Positions 13,108 through 27,424 of a stretch of 64,000 nt of DNA are shown here, piece after piece (positions within the stretch are counted from its first letter, which is position 1; the number at the start of each line of letters is the position of its first letter). Origin of the DNA: Liolophura sinensis (Eukaryota; Mollusca; Polyplacophora; Chitonida; Chitonidae); assembly GCF_032854445.1 (NCBI RefSeq), contig NC_088295.1:44753385-44817384 (forward strand), in the 5' to 3' direction. A model generated the notes under the pieces. It was not told the DNA's origin. It made no database searches and was given only the letters and a program-made list of their open reading frames with translations. The position numbers and the translations under genes are program-made.

Positions 13108-16100
13108 CAGTGAATCATGAATTCATTCACAAATGACTGACGTAATCAGATATACACCCAATTCTGACAAAATCAATTCATGCTTCAGGTGACTGTAAGC
13201 CATGCTTTGTTCGCACTTCCATGGTGATGGACAGATATATACAATGTATATCAGTTACAGGGATTTCATTTTGATTTCACTGAATAACATTTTGTAAGAC
13301 AAACAATGGCTATAACTGGCACAATGGAAACTATTTAAGCTCAACCGCATAGCTCATCACATAATTTCCCAGACATTTTGATTCTGTAAGCTGGGACAAA
13401 GGACAAAAGCCAAAGTCTATTCAGTTTAGAGCGTCTAACTGGTGAAGCCATGAAGGTGCAAGCCTGTCTTCAGGATGACAACTCCATTATGATGAGGGCT
13501 AATAAAACATGTGTGGAGATATCACACAGCTGCCTTCAAGACAAGTGGCTGGTGCCTATGGAGTTAAGATGTGGGTTAGGTTGACCCAGGCCACAATGAA
13601 CATGCTGGAAACCATTGCTGAGGTCATAAAAAAAGCCTTTTGGGGCAAGCCTTCATAATGGCCACTGGGATGCTTCCTGGAATCCCTAGATAGCCCCCCA
13701 AACCAAGCTCAACACATTACAAGACTGCAAAGCCATAAAGGCATGATTGCACATGCAAATGAGTCAATGCTCCACTTGTTGCATTAGCGAAAGAAATCTT
13801 CTTGGCAGCGGTCTTCAGAATACCAAGAACAACAGGAATTTGGTTCTACAACACCTCGAGGAGAAAACATAAGAGAATCGCATACTAACAGTTTCTGCTT
13901 AGACTAACACAGAGCAATGGGGAGCCTTGTTCCACATTTTTTATTTGCACAGTCTCATTTCTGTTGGGCATTAATCCTAATTGAAGAACAAGGCATAGCC
14001 ATGAGCTGTTTCCACATACACTGCCAAGGATATAAAATAAAAAAAATAAAAAAATAACGAAGTTGTGCAAGTTACGCTGGGATATATGTAACTTGGACTC
14101 AAAAGACAACAAACATGGTGAACCAATTATCCAGGATTCTTGACTTCCAAGAATATTACTGTTTGTGGTAGGAATATAATTGTAGTCATTATTAGAGTTA
14201 TTATTACACCTGAGCCTGTTTTCAAAGTATTCATCAGACAGTTCAGAAGACGTATATACCGGACATCCTAACCTTCACTTGGTTCTGATATAAAGTGGCC
14301 TCAATGGTAACCTCTGGTGTTAATGTCCGACATCGTGTAAGTGTTAAGAAGACGTTTTTAACATTATTATCACTGGTTCTGACAAATGATAGGCTCTGAA
14401 AGGTCAAAGGAATTTTGCTAAGGAACTATATACTTATAGTTTAAGAGTCAGGCCAGTATGTCATTTATAAAGTAAAAGCTCACTGTTTATTTCCAGCTAA
14501 AATATTGGCTTCGAAAATGCCAAACTCTTGATAAAAATGGAGACAGAAGGATCAAAAATTTAAGCCATATTATTAATCAAAATATTAAATACGGAAACAC
14601 TGGCCAGACGAAAAACAAACTTAACTGATTAGGGCCTATTTTTATTCAGTGATGGATCATTCAGCAAAAATTGGTAAAAAACACCACAAACAAAGTTATC
14701 TGTCCAGACACTAGAAAAGCAATGACTGCCACCTCAGGCTAAAACCTTGAATATGTAACCTTACGCATTCCAAGTCAAAATAAATGAGGAGAAACTTGTT
14801 TGAGCCTCCCCAGAAACCATCTTATCAGCTGCCTATTGAGATAGCACACAAAGAACACACAGTGTTCCAACACTGCCAGCAAGGGAAGAGGTGAAATTCC
14901 ACGGCCATGTCTGACATGTTAAACATCCTCATTTCAGCTTAGCAAGAAAGTATTGCAATTGACAATGTCCACATCAAATAACGGACTTTTGCTTGGCAAT
15001 ATGTACTAATTTTTAGATGTGACTATTGTTTACAACTGTATGAGTTGCTCTGTTTGTCCCTCTATGAAATATTTCATTATCTTATATTGTAATGAGGACC
15101 ACTGACTTAATGAGGGTCCTGAATGCAAGAGGACACTGACATTTCACTGGCATGTTGTAGCCATTGCCCACTTGCGCTTGTTTACATTTTACTTTCATAA
15201 AAGCAATACTTATGACGGTTACCCAGTATGTTGAGAGCCGAAATTAAAAGTTAACTGAATTTAATACTTAAACTTTGCCTGTGTTTGATGTGTAGCCTGA
15301 ATATTTTGTACTTCACTTTAAGTTTGGTCTGTTGAAATGCACTTTCAGAAGCATAAAGCTGTAAAACAATATTTTTTATATCAACACTTTTACGAAATTA
15401 CCCAAACTTCACAAACAACTCTGATGTGGCCTTACCGAGTGGATGAACCAATCAGAATCAAGCAAACTGTGTCACTAAGTAAAATTATAGTTAAGTAAAA
15501 CTACAGTAATACATGTAGCCCAACAACATGCACATTCAGTTAAGTGTATTTGCGACACAGAGAACCTAGATTCCGTCCTTATGACATGGTCAATATACAT
15601 CGGTATGGCACTGATCGATTCTACACAGAACTATTGATCTCATCATAATATTACATTTGCCTCTGAACAAACCAGTGTAAGATGTCAACAAAAGACGACA
15701 AAAATATACAAAAATGTTACCAGGCTAGCACTGAGACAAACGGCTTTGTCAACACACACCTGCACTTTTCCAATATTTACCTCTGGGATCGCGGCTACCA
15801 TTACAAACTGTCACCATTTCACGTGTACCTGCTTCACACTTGCTCTTGAGACCTGCTGCTCAATAATTCACTCCCTCTGTTGCTCCAATTGTCAACAGCC
15901 GTTCATTTAGTCTCCTCCGCCCAAAAGGTGTCTCTTCAGGTAACAGACTTGACAAAATCAATAAGTTGTAACTTGTCTAGCACACAAGCGAACCTTGTAA
16001 ATCAATGTTGTGCTCTCTTACTGTATACGTGTACATTAGTAACCTGTACATTACATCTCCTGATGATGAGAGGTCTGAAAACACCTGATCTGCGAATTCA

Positions 16101-19100
16101 ACGCTCAAATATTCCTAGAGCAAAATTGGCTTGGGAACAAGCTAATTTAGACTATTTATGTATCATCCTGAATATGTAAATGTTATGTTTATATTAGGCA
16201 AATATTATATTCGAACTCGATTTGAGGGATCACAAAATGAATCTGCACACAAAAATTCCATACAAGTCAAACAATATTTAGAGCCGCTATTGCATGGAAA
16301 CTAATGATTGATCAATCAGAATCAAGGAAGTCCTTACATATATAAAACATATGTATGCACTGATTTGGCTGGTTTTCAAACCTAATCCGGGGTTTTGTAC
16401 AAGTATGAAAAATTAGCTTGTGAACAAGGAAAAATATTTTGGCTCCACCTAATGTTTGGAAAGACATTTAACTCTTCAGAGTTGGATTAGATAAATTGTA
16501 CATGAATTTCTTCAGTAAAGATCTTCACTTTTTCAGCTAATTTCATTGCAAAATCAATGCATAGCTCAAAATATATGTCTATGATTTCACATGATTTTAT
16601 AACATGTTTGATACTCTAACAGCAGATCACTGACAGTATGAGCAGATGTATTCCAGATAACGGCAAGACAAGACACATCAGAGCGCCAAGTGCTGTATGA
16701 GATACAGGTTGATATAAAAGTAGTGACAAAACTTAATACTTTACTGGACAGTTTAATAAAGGTGTGTATAAGGAAACCCTTTCAAACCAAATATTTAGGG
16801 TCATTTCGTTGAAGTCTATCACCCGATTTTCCACAATCTTTGTTACGGGAATGCCCTTGGAAGCCATCACAGTTTTTAACGACACTCAGTCAGACATGTC
16901 TATGTAAAAACCTCCGGAGAGTAAACAGTCTTCAAAGACAGCTGACTGTAGGCTGCCCCTCCCTGTCTGCTCCAGAGGCTCCCAGCAGCTGGTCCCTAGG
17001 ATTCTGTCTGTTAACAGATCAGGACACCTCAAGAACATCTCAGCAATTACTGCAGACAAGGCTGGAGCACATAGCTTAGCGCTGGTCACAGGTTCTCAGA
17101 CATGTGCACACCATAAATCACGACTGTGAGAAGGTCTTACAGATGGCACAACTAATAAAGACTCATTAGCATTCACAACTCATTTAAAATGAAATGGGTG
17201 TGCAGATTCTTGGAATTAAAAGCTTTAAAGAGACAATGAATTTCAGAAGACAATAATTAGGACTTAAATATGCAAAAAGGGCATTAACACTTCAACAGCT
17301 TAACAGAGATTCTGTGAACAGGGCTTGGTTTGGGTTTGCTGGAATTTCACAACTCATTATGACACATTACACAACATTTATTGAGGCTATCAAGTTTGTA
17401 CATTATGATATGGCTAAAAACCACCATTAAATTTTGGGTACTTTAGTTTGAAATTGAGAAATATGCGTCAGTTTAGTACCCTTCAATTCCTACAGACATC
17501 TTCGTAGTCTTATACCGAGAGAAAAGCAGACAAAATGTTGAATACAACATATGAAAACTAAGATGCGTGTTATGCAAACAGTGACAATAAATTATTTGAT
17601 GGTCTGGAACAGTGTTTTGGCAAAGCCAAGAAAAGAAAGCAAAAAAAGCAAAAGAAAAAAACTTTAAGATAAACTCCTCGACTTTTTTCACAGGCCAGCA
17701 GTTAAAACAACGATTAAATGAGAGTAATAAAACCAACTGGAGCTGCAAAGTCTATATTTGTTGGTCTGCAGACTAATGGGACTCATCCTAGACATTACTC
17801 TGGTGTTTGATGGCAATCGATGGCACTGAGCGAACAAGCGATGTTGTCTGAAGTAAACACTGCCAATGTCTTTCATAATGGATTGCCAAGATTTATTACA
17901 AGGGAAAAACCAGTAACCAGCTCCTGAGCTCATGGCCACCAGGTGGCTGATCGGCCAAGAAGTATGGTACTGTGTATCTTACAACAAACTGAGGAATTTA
18001 GCATCTGCCTTACTGTCATAGGTTTGAGGGTCACACACAAACTAAAGTACAGCTGATCATAAATAAGGTGTTCAGAGAATACTGGTAGCGAATACACCTG
18101 CTTGAGCAGTTTGTAAAACTGCATAAAGTTCATATCATGTGATACGTTCAAATAATGACCTCTAAACCACAGCAAAATAAATTAGAATGATTGACACAAT
18201 ACCTCTTCTTATTTGGTACAAGCGAGCTAAAACTGTTTGCACCCGATAACCTGTTTTAACATCATCCATATGCAACACAGAATGAATGAAAAAGAACCAG
18301 TATAAGAACTTCTTGAAACAGTGCAGCTATTAGCTAATCTTAACCACTCAATCAAACAAGGTATTTCAACAATTTTGTATTATACTGAATATCTGATATA
18401 AATACTGACATCATTAAACAATCTAACTGGAGGCTTTGTTGAAAACTGGAGTTTTACCATTACCACATATTGGAACGAAGTTCACATGCAGTCAATGTTT
18501 CAGACACGAACAAACGAACAAACGTGTATACAGCTCAAGCTCACGCCCTTGTGGAGACAGCTTTGAGGCATTCAATAAACCATCCAAATCGAACCACTTA
18601 CACATGAAAGTTAAACTTCTTAACAAAAACTGACAGAATTAACAACACCCTCAAAATGGCAGTAAGGGAACTATTGCCCTTAGAGATGTTAATTAGCCTT
18701 ATACTTACAGGGTGTAGGGGTGAATCTATTCCAAGAGCTGACCAAGAGGTAAACAAGACTCAATGGGGATAGGAGTCATTTAGCACAGGGTCTACAGCTT
18801 ATCACTGAGAAGATGCTCTACTGGTACAGATCTCCTGTAGCATATGTCAGCAAAGCAGGGGTCATTACTAACAGCATGTGACTGAAGCCAGAGCTAAACT
18901 GGACAAGCTTGCATTAACAAGTCTGAAGAAGGGTAAATCTCAGTTCAGGGACAATGTAGCTGGGTAGGTAGTGATACTGATGGACTGTGTAAGGGGGAAG
19001 GAGGGCAGGGCTTGAGTTACCCCACCAAAACCACATGGAGAAGATGCTATCTGGTCCTGCTTTACACCCCCAGACTGGGGGCAGGGAAAGGATGGAGTAG

Positions 19101-21608
19101 GGGCCCAATTAGCAGGAATAATGTCTATCCCAGTTCCTGGTAGCATGTCACACATGCAGCTGGTGTAAACACAGAACAGTTAAGCAGGCAGTGTTTAGTA
19201 GATGAACCATACCCGGCCCAACATACCTAAAGGCCCTCAGTCTGTCATCTTTGGTTAACTATCTCCCTTATCATAGCTCTCCTGTGTCAAGGTATTCCAC
19301 AGACCAATGCTAGGTGGGAGGCAGATGGCCTTCAAGATCTGAGGGCTTGGCTATTACCAAAACTGATATGGTACAACTGCAAATAATGGTTTTGTAATAC
19401 CTAAGTTAATTAAGAAGACCACTGGAATCTCTGAGATTAAATTTGTTCATATTCATATTGAAATAGGTTCCTGATATATCCCTAGGCACCGAGATAAGGA
19501 CAACAATGAACTCGACGAAATGGAATGTGCTTTTCGTGTTTTAGGATAGATTAGCAATGCTGATCCATACAAGACGCATTAGAATCTCTGGCTGTTGTCA
19601 TTCCTAAGATTCATGAGTGTCAGACATGAAATATTAATACAGCTATAAATGTATTGATATACTTCACACAGGCTCTCAGAGACATGCCCTGGGGTAAACT
19701 GTCGCCTGTCCACTATATTTAGCTCACCAAAGATGTTTTCTTCGTGAACATCGCACAGTAGCAGTCGTAGCATCCAACACTCTTGAAATAATACAGTGCC
19801 TATTCAAAGCAACAACTATCCAAGCATGAAAAGTACTTGTGTGCCAAATGTAAAAATAAAAATACAAAACCCCAAAACAAGAAAACAATTCACCACAGTT
19901 ATAAACAGGACTTTGTGAATCTAAAAGGGTGATGGTAGAAAATGTCAATTTATTATGGTGACCGAAACTAGCCCCTGTCAGGAATCCAAATCACACCACT
20001 TGAAAAGACCCTTATCCAGATCTTGTTTGTCAATTTATGGTGGCTGCCCCACTGTAATTTCATTGATTTCATCTTCCATCAATTTACCCTTCAACCAGGT
20101 CAGACTTTGACGACGTGACAGACTGCTGATAGCATGATATTGCAGTAACTGGCAGCTCAAGTTCTGATTGGCTGCTTATCAGGCAAAATCTGAAATGGTT
20201 CCTATAATACATCTACGTTTCCATGGTGACAATCACTGGAATTTTCACACCCTCACCATTTTTTTCCCTCATCAAGTGGTGCTAATATGAACATTCTAAT
20301 CTAGCAAATTCTTTAATAATCATGAAAAAAATTAATTAAAAATAAACAAACTTAATGAGATGTAATAATCATGAGTCAGTATATATTATAAAATGTATAA
20401 ACGATGCCTACACTTGTATTTTTAATTCATTTCAGTTTTAAATTCACTCAGACTTTGAATACACTGTAATGCTGTATAAAGTCAAACTGTGCGAAGTCTG
20501 TTACTGTCAGCAACTTTTTAAAAGAAATTTACAAACAATTCAAAAGTGATGACTGTCTCATAAATTTTATTTCTAAAACCTCCTTTAACTTCGAGGAATA
20601 AATGCATAAATTCATCAAAATTATTTAAATTATGGGTTTTGTGGTAATTTACCTAATTCTGCTCAGTTAGTTAATTTGGATATGCAGACATAACAGCACT
20701 GCATGACAGCTCCAACAACTGCACAGCAACTGTCAATCTCAAGAGCTCATTATTTCCCAGGAAAGGCTGAAGTGAGAGACAAACTAAGCGGCGAAGCACT
20801 GAAGTTTGTCTGTCTGCCTGAAATCTATTGAGACATTTTGTCCATAAGGCAAACCATAATGAAGTGACCAACTAGGCTCACCCTATCGATTAATTCAACA
20901 GTCTAAATTGATTATCCCAAGACAAGACCATTGAGCAGTCACTGTCAAACTAAACTGAATAAAATGATGCATGTGAAAGAATCACGCGAACTAATGGAAC
21001 TTATTTTCTGGTCGTTTGAGAGCTGGGACCATTGTTCGGAGTGGAATTACTTGGAACCATTCCACACCAGGCCAATTTTACAAGTTGATAGTACAGTAAT
21101 TACATATACCCACACAGAAAAGTGGACAAATTTGCAATCATGTCCACAAACGTATAACACTGAACAGTGAAATGAGTCTGGAAAATATTACAGTGGAATA
21201 TAACCTCAAGAGGTAAAAGGATATCAAACCGGATTCAAACCATCAATCTACATCTGAAGACTTGATCAAGTTTCAGGATGATTAACTAGCAACGGTACAT
21301 TCATGTGATGTGTGAGTAAAATACTTGTATGAGAAAAAGGTACAATGTCTCTGGTTCATCTATTCAAAATGCATCGTGGTGTCCATTTGATACCAGGAGA
21401 AACGAACATAGAAGTTTTGAACTACAGTAAATGATCATGGCAGGAAGTCTCTTTGTTCTACATACTGAATGAACCATTCAAACTGCAAACAAACATCCAC
21501 CATAGGAGATCCCGAGAGATGTACTTACCGTTCTTAAGACAGACTTAACCAATGACAAGGTAATGATTTAAGGATAACCAAGTACTAAAGTTAGGATCTC
21601 CAGAGACT

Positions 21609-22067
21609 TTATAATCCAGCCCTTCCCTTTACGCAGTACTTAATGCCATCAGGCTCAGTCAGAATGCGTCTAACAGCTTCAAAGCTACCAAAATTTATTG
21701 GAGAAGATACGGAAGAGACCCACAGCTTCGCAGAATTGAAAACAGGGGACGTTTTTCTGCAGAGGCTGAAGGCAAGCAGCTGTAGCCATAACAGCTGCAG
21801 GCAATATTGCACTGCAGTATTAAACATGCTGCTAGAAGTGCAGTACCTGCAAGCTTGTAACACCCCTAATGCATCCAGACGCAATGACGAATCAAAGGGT
21901 AAATACAACATCTCCAGAATGTCCAAATGCCACCACAAACCCTCTAGTTTGCCCCTTACTAAAGTTCTTGGTATCCCAGAAGTACCTTTACAAGAGACAA
22001 CTTTAAAAAGTATTCGTGAAGAAAATATTTTTGACAAGAGCTTCACAGTGCTTACGTAATTTCCCAT
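21609..22067. other. Long open frames on both strands, unassigned
   Basis: This is the longest non-repetitive open stretch: 138 codons on the plus strand (MPSGSVRMRLTASKLPKFIG...) and 152 on the minus strand (MGNYVSTVKLLSKIF...), almost exactly opposed. A pyrimidine-rich CCCTTCCCTTTACGCAG just before the plus-strand ATG would serve as a splice acceptor, so the plus frame could be an internal or terminal exon ending at TAA (22060). No domain is recognised on either strand. Opposed open frames often arise by compositional coincidence, since codons avoiding stops on one strand can avoid them on the other. Confidence 0.2.
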
Positions 22068-24242
22068 GACATCAAAAGGTTGGCATCATGCAGTTTATTT
22101 CCCACGATGGTGCTAACAGACTCCAAACACTCCAATGGTCAAAGTTTGAGACACCGCATGATGTCAGAAAACATTAACAATATGAAGTAGATTAGAGGAC
22201 CATGGTTACCAAAGGAATTCCTGACCTTAGCTTTAATGACCTGAACACTGTCACCGATAATTTGGCCTTGCATATATCACTTTTAGTAGAGAACATTTAT
22301 AAGGGCATTTACACATAAATCAGTTACATGAACACCATGGTTAGCTTGCGAACTATTTCCAGGGCATTTAACTAAGGCTGGAAAGGTAATTGTAAGATAA
22401 TCACAAACAATGCTGCCTTTCATTATACCTGATGACTGACTTGAAGTCAAAGCTTGCCACATGCAGACTCCAATGGCTCATATCTTAAAGAATGTGTAAT
22501 CAGTGGCAGATGTTCTTAGCTTGACATATCCCCCCTTTGCACCATGAGCTTTACCACCATGATGCCCAACACACCCACAAGCCAAATGGCAGTTAAAATG
22601 GCAAGATTTATGACAGCTGTACATTGCCTTCATGTAGACAGTGTAAAAAATGTGCATCTTGCTTTTTCAAGAAACAAGTTCAAAACACTTGGAATGATTT
22701 TTTTTGACTATAGTACGATGCTGGCTGTATACATCTTTTAGATGCTTACTTTGTAACTTTGTTTAAATTTGAGTGTAAATTTAGGAAAGTGCTTTGGAAA
22801 ACAAATCAGCAGCATTTTTTAGCTGTCACTTATATTTCCTTACAATTCTGGCTGACTTCGGAAGCTTTAAAAGAGAATCATTCAGACTCTTAATGTACAG
22901 AAAAATGAGGAATTGTTACAGACAAGTCATATATTACCTTTCTGGACGAAACCCGGCTTAACGTTAAAGTAATAGTCCGAAAGTATAAACCTAGGATAAG
23001 GGCTTTATGTAGAGTTTCCATGGTATATAAGCACTTGCAAATCAATCATCAAAATACAGGCATCCTGCAAGGAAGGAAATACATGGTTTTCAAAGAAGAC
23101 ACAGTGGTCAGATGTCCTCTAAATGTCTGGATTTTGCAGATATCTGTTGATTGTATCTCTGGTATACAAACAAGGAAGTGAGAACAAGGTACCCCAGGGT
23201 AAATTTCAAGTAAACAAGACATACATCAGGGCCTGATATATCAGCCCAAAGCTGGCTGTGGCCATATGTCTGTGACAGCATCTGTCACCCCTGAGGCCTC
23301 GGGAATCCGCTGGGCACAGTGGTGAATTGACATACGTCTAAATAGTAGGATGGAATATCTGGTTGGGGATACAGAGGACTTGTAGAAACTATGCTAGGAT
23401 TCAAATTACTGCTGAGCACAAAATTTACAACTTTTCATCCTGAATATACAGATGCAAAAGTTAAAATTAAACAAAAATTCACCTCACATACATGTACATA
23501 TGGGGATCATCTGAGTACACTAAGGGTCTGCAGGTGTTGTGAATCTCATACATAATAAAACCAAGCAATAAATCCTTTTTTAGGCATGAATCAGGAATTT
23601 ACATTTATAGAATTGACAATTTCATATCTTTAATCAAACCTGCAACATCAAAACAATGACATGGCTATGAATTTTAAGATAATGGTCCAGCCGCATGGAA
23701 TATTCATCGCCTTCCTGTTTTAGACATGGCAAAAAAATGGGTTTCATGAGCAACATCTGAATCTCATTTTTCACAAATTTTATGTCAAATGTAAAACTAA
23801 TAATTTTCCTTTCTCCAACCAAAATCGAATTCCAGATTCCTTATCGTTACATTAACATATCCTGTGACATTTCATTATGATTTGTAATGTTCAAAAAATT
23901 GGAGTTCCATGAACAATATTTTGATAAACCAAGGCAGAAAAATAATAGTAACAAAGAAGGTTTCTTCCGAATAAGAGAATAAGAATAGCAATATTGAATA
24001 GTGTCTATTTGTGTTTTTCATTAGAAAATATGCTGATGAATTGAGTCACTTGAAACTGTGCAGTTATTAACTGCATTAGTTTGAATTTTAAGCATTTCAC
24101 ATCCTCTGCAATATTCTAAGGAAAGTTTTAGGAGCATATTTCACAACACGTGAATGCATCTAGTCCCATAAGAATGATTAAATACGAAAGCTATAATGAA
24201 GATATGTTAGTTAACTGTGTCACTTAGGAACACATAAAAAAG

Positions 24243-24318
24243 CAACTGTGTCATCCCATCAAGCAAGTTTCAATGAGGTACAACTGTGTCATCCCATCAA
24301 GCAAGCTTCAATGAGGTA
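24243..24318. repeat. 38-bp tandem duplication
   Basis: Two copies of CAACTGTGTCATCCCATCAA-GCAAGYTTCAATGAGGTA lie head to tail with one difference. The near identity suggests a recent duplication. Confidence 0.97.
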
Positions 24319-27300
24319 CAGACTTGTTACACTGCCGCACTGTATACATGATGTGCCTGTATATATCAGTTGCAGAGATCATAACTCAAAGTCAACACAG
24401 GGTGAATAAACTAGCCAAGGTAACATGAGCATATGACTCGTGCCATTTAAGCTAATATAAGAGCACAACCAAGGATGTAATCATATGGGGTTAATTTGTA
24501 AGTAGGGCCTCACGTTGAGAAAGGTCTGGTAGTTGGCCTTTTTTTAAAACAGGTCTACTTGAGAAATGCTTCCTGGGTAGGCTACAGATGTAACATGTAA
24601 TCCATATTACACCCATGTTAAATACTCATTTATAAATAGCTTACTTACAAATATATGTAGCAGCTTAAAGGGCTGGACACTTGAAGTCATGAGTTCAAAT
24701 GTCCTTAAAGCCAGGGTTTTATTCAGTTTCAGAAAAAAAGGCTATGACACGTAGAGTTATTAATACATTATTTACAATGAAAAAAAAGGAGAAAAATCAC
24801 AAACAAAATAAATATCGCTTCTTGAAAATTAGATGTTGCCACGAGAGTGACTGGACACAACAAATATAACTTTCTTAAAAAGAACCACTAATTTACAAAA
24901 GGTGTGACATAATAAAAAAGTGTGCCAAAGTACGAAAGGTGTGACATCATACAAAAGGTCAATGTTGTCTTGCACTGAAGGTCTTTAATCAGTGAATGGA
25001 TTAAAGGATCTGAAGGATTAAAGATATGATATATTTCAAAAATTTGACAGACAGACTAATTTGTCTGTCTATCTGCTAAACTAATTTGCCAAATTTTATA
25101 TAACAAAAATGTTCTGAATTTTGTTGAACACATGCTTTTGTTCTGTTGTAGTACTGTTGACCTTGTCAGCTGGGGAAAAATGTTAAGATAACAGTTGAAC
25201 GATATGTGGACTTCCTGGGGCGTGCAGAATACCGGGGCAAAAGCTATACGGTTTGTCGCGCTGCACCCCGATGAACAGGACATGCAACAGTTCCATGCAG
25301 AGTACCTTCTACACTCACCGGTGAAAGCTTTCTTGTGTTGTACAATTACCAGGCATGATTTCAACCTTTTACATATAGTGGTTTTGCCGACTGAGGAAAA
25401 GGCTGGAGCATGGTATGGAATGCAAGTCTGTCGGTTGGAACAGACATTTAACCCAACGGCTGGTATTCACCCACAGGCTTCAATGTTCCGCAGCAAAAAC
25501 GACAATTACCCACCACTATAACTGGCTATCGGCTCGGAAGTTTGTCCTCTTAAACGATTTTGGCCATTTTTTTTTTTATACTAAAGAGTTTGCCAGTTGG
25601 TAGTACCTTACCAAGGGAATGGATGTTTTATCAAGATAGATCTATATTCAGCTATATATAAGCATCAAGCCTGGACAGGAACTTGTCCTAGAGTCTGGGA
25701 ACCCGTCAGAACTGCCTTGAGCGATCTGGCCTCTGAGATTTGTAGGCTATCAACACCACTGGGGTTTACTTAACCTTTCTCTTAAGGGTCAAATTTTGGT
25801 ATAACAGTGTCTGGTCATGCAATGACAACTAGAACCCTAAAAGGCAACAAATCATTCCTAACTTTCCCAAATATCAACTGATTCAACTCACATTGGTAGG
25901 CAAAAAGGGGGATGGTGGGTGGAGCAAGGAGCACATGGTCATCTGGCAATCTAAATTGGTCTGGGATTCTTGACCATATGAAATGGCAATTTATGTCTGA
26001 ACTGTACAGCTAAAAATACTCCAAATATGATCAATCTGCAAAGATATCTATCGGGTTAGAAGATTAGGTTTAGTTGTCTCTTGGGATTGTACTGGAATGT
26101 AATGAGATACTGGTGCTATGTCCGTCTGGGACCAGATTCTAGTCACTATTGTGAGTGTTTGAGAGCGAATGAGTCAGTACCGACCCGCTTACAATAGCCC
26201 AGCCGAACAAATAACCCAGGCACCCCCAATTCAATTACTTTATGGTCAATGTATCCTACTTTGTTGCCCACTGCAACTGTCCATATGCAGAGGATTAGAG
26301 AAGCTGGTGTTTCACTAGGGTGATTACCACGTACTTGCTTAGACAGAACACAGCGGTAATCACATTCACGCCTATCATATGATCTGGCTCTGGATGGAAG
26401 GACAATTTGTTTGACCGGTGTATGGTCAGCAAATTCCAACACAATAGCGTTACAGGACACTGGAACATCACTCTTTCATTGAGGACAAACACTCTAAATT
26501 TTTAGCATCACCTCAAAGGCTAAGGCTGGACTCAATTCCAGTTATATTGTTTTTAAAGATTGGGGAGTTTGAGCATGCACCTCTCACACACCTTGCAGTA
26601 TGTAAGACCCCTGGCAGTACAAAAAGGCACCATAATTATCATAGCAACATCACATCCATGATGGTGCCCATAAAAATCAATAATACTCATGCAAGCTCAA
26701 ATTGCTCAAATTACAAAGCTTAATTGGACATATTATGCCATTCAATAAAACAAAAATAGGCAATAAGCGACCCTCAAAGAGCAGGCCTACCATTAGTTCA
26801 GATAAACAGGAAGGCATCTAATAAAAACCTCTAATTAATAAAAGCTGACTTTGCATTTCTTTACTGCAAGATATTGCAATATCCGTTTTGATATGATTTT
26901 AACATCAATCTGAATGAACACGCATAAGGCGGTATCATCTGAACATGTAGGTGGTGTAAGAATACAGGTTGTATTAATATGGAAACTTAACTCTACACTA
27001 TCTTACATCTGATACTGACGTATAGACATCTAAAGAGCCGAAAGCTTTGTCCACGCTTTGAGGAGTTAATCAATATCTCAGCAATCTTTGATCATATTAC
27101 ACATATAGCTTTCACATTTTCTTCATGTAATATTCATTTTACATCTCGAGAAACATCATAAAACTTCCGGAATTCTGCATCCATTAAAAGCCATTATCAG
27201 ACAGATGAATTGGGCTGTAATGAGAATGAGGGCAGCTGTGGAGCCTGAAGGCAGCTAGTGTTTTGATAATTAGCGGAAGCCTTGAGAGCTAGACTCATGC

Positions 27301-27400
27301 CGCGTCCCACACAGTAACACAATGTTTTCAATTAGCACCTTAGATAATGTCACAGCATGTCATATTGACTGCCTTTTTCATCCAAAAGTGTTTTGCCTCG

Positions 27401-27424
27401 TGGGGGGATGAGGGGGGGGGGGGG
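27401..27424. repeat. Poly-G tract
   Basis: GGGGGGATGA is followed by twelve G bases. Length is likely to vary between individuals and assemblies. Confidence 0.9.

Noticed and set aside
25056-25603. Overlapping ORFs on both strands
   Set aside because: No motif recognised; a short inverted GACAGACAGA/TCTGTC hairpin at 25.05 kb explains nothing further.
26146-26492. Minus-strand ORFs of 104 and 65 codons
   Set aside because: Checked as a possible missing NAV CH-domain exon: no IENVD-like start or GNLKAILGLFF-like stretch, and no fitting splice sites.
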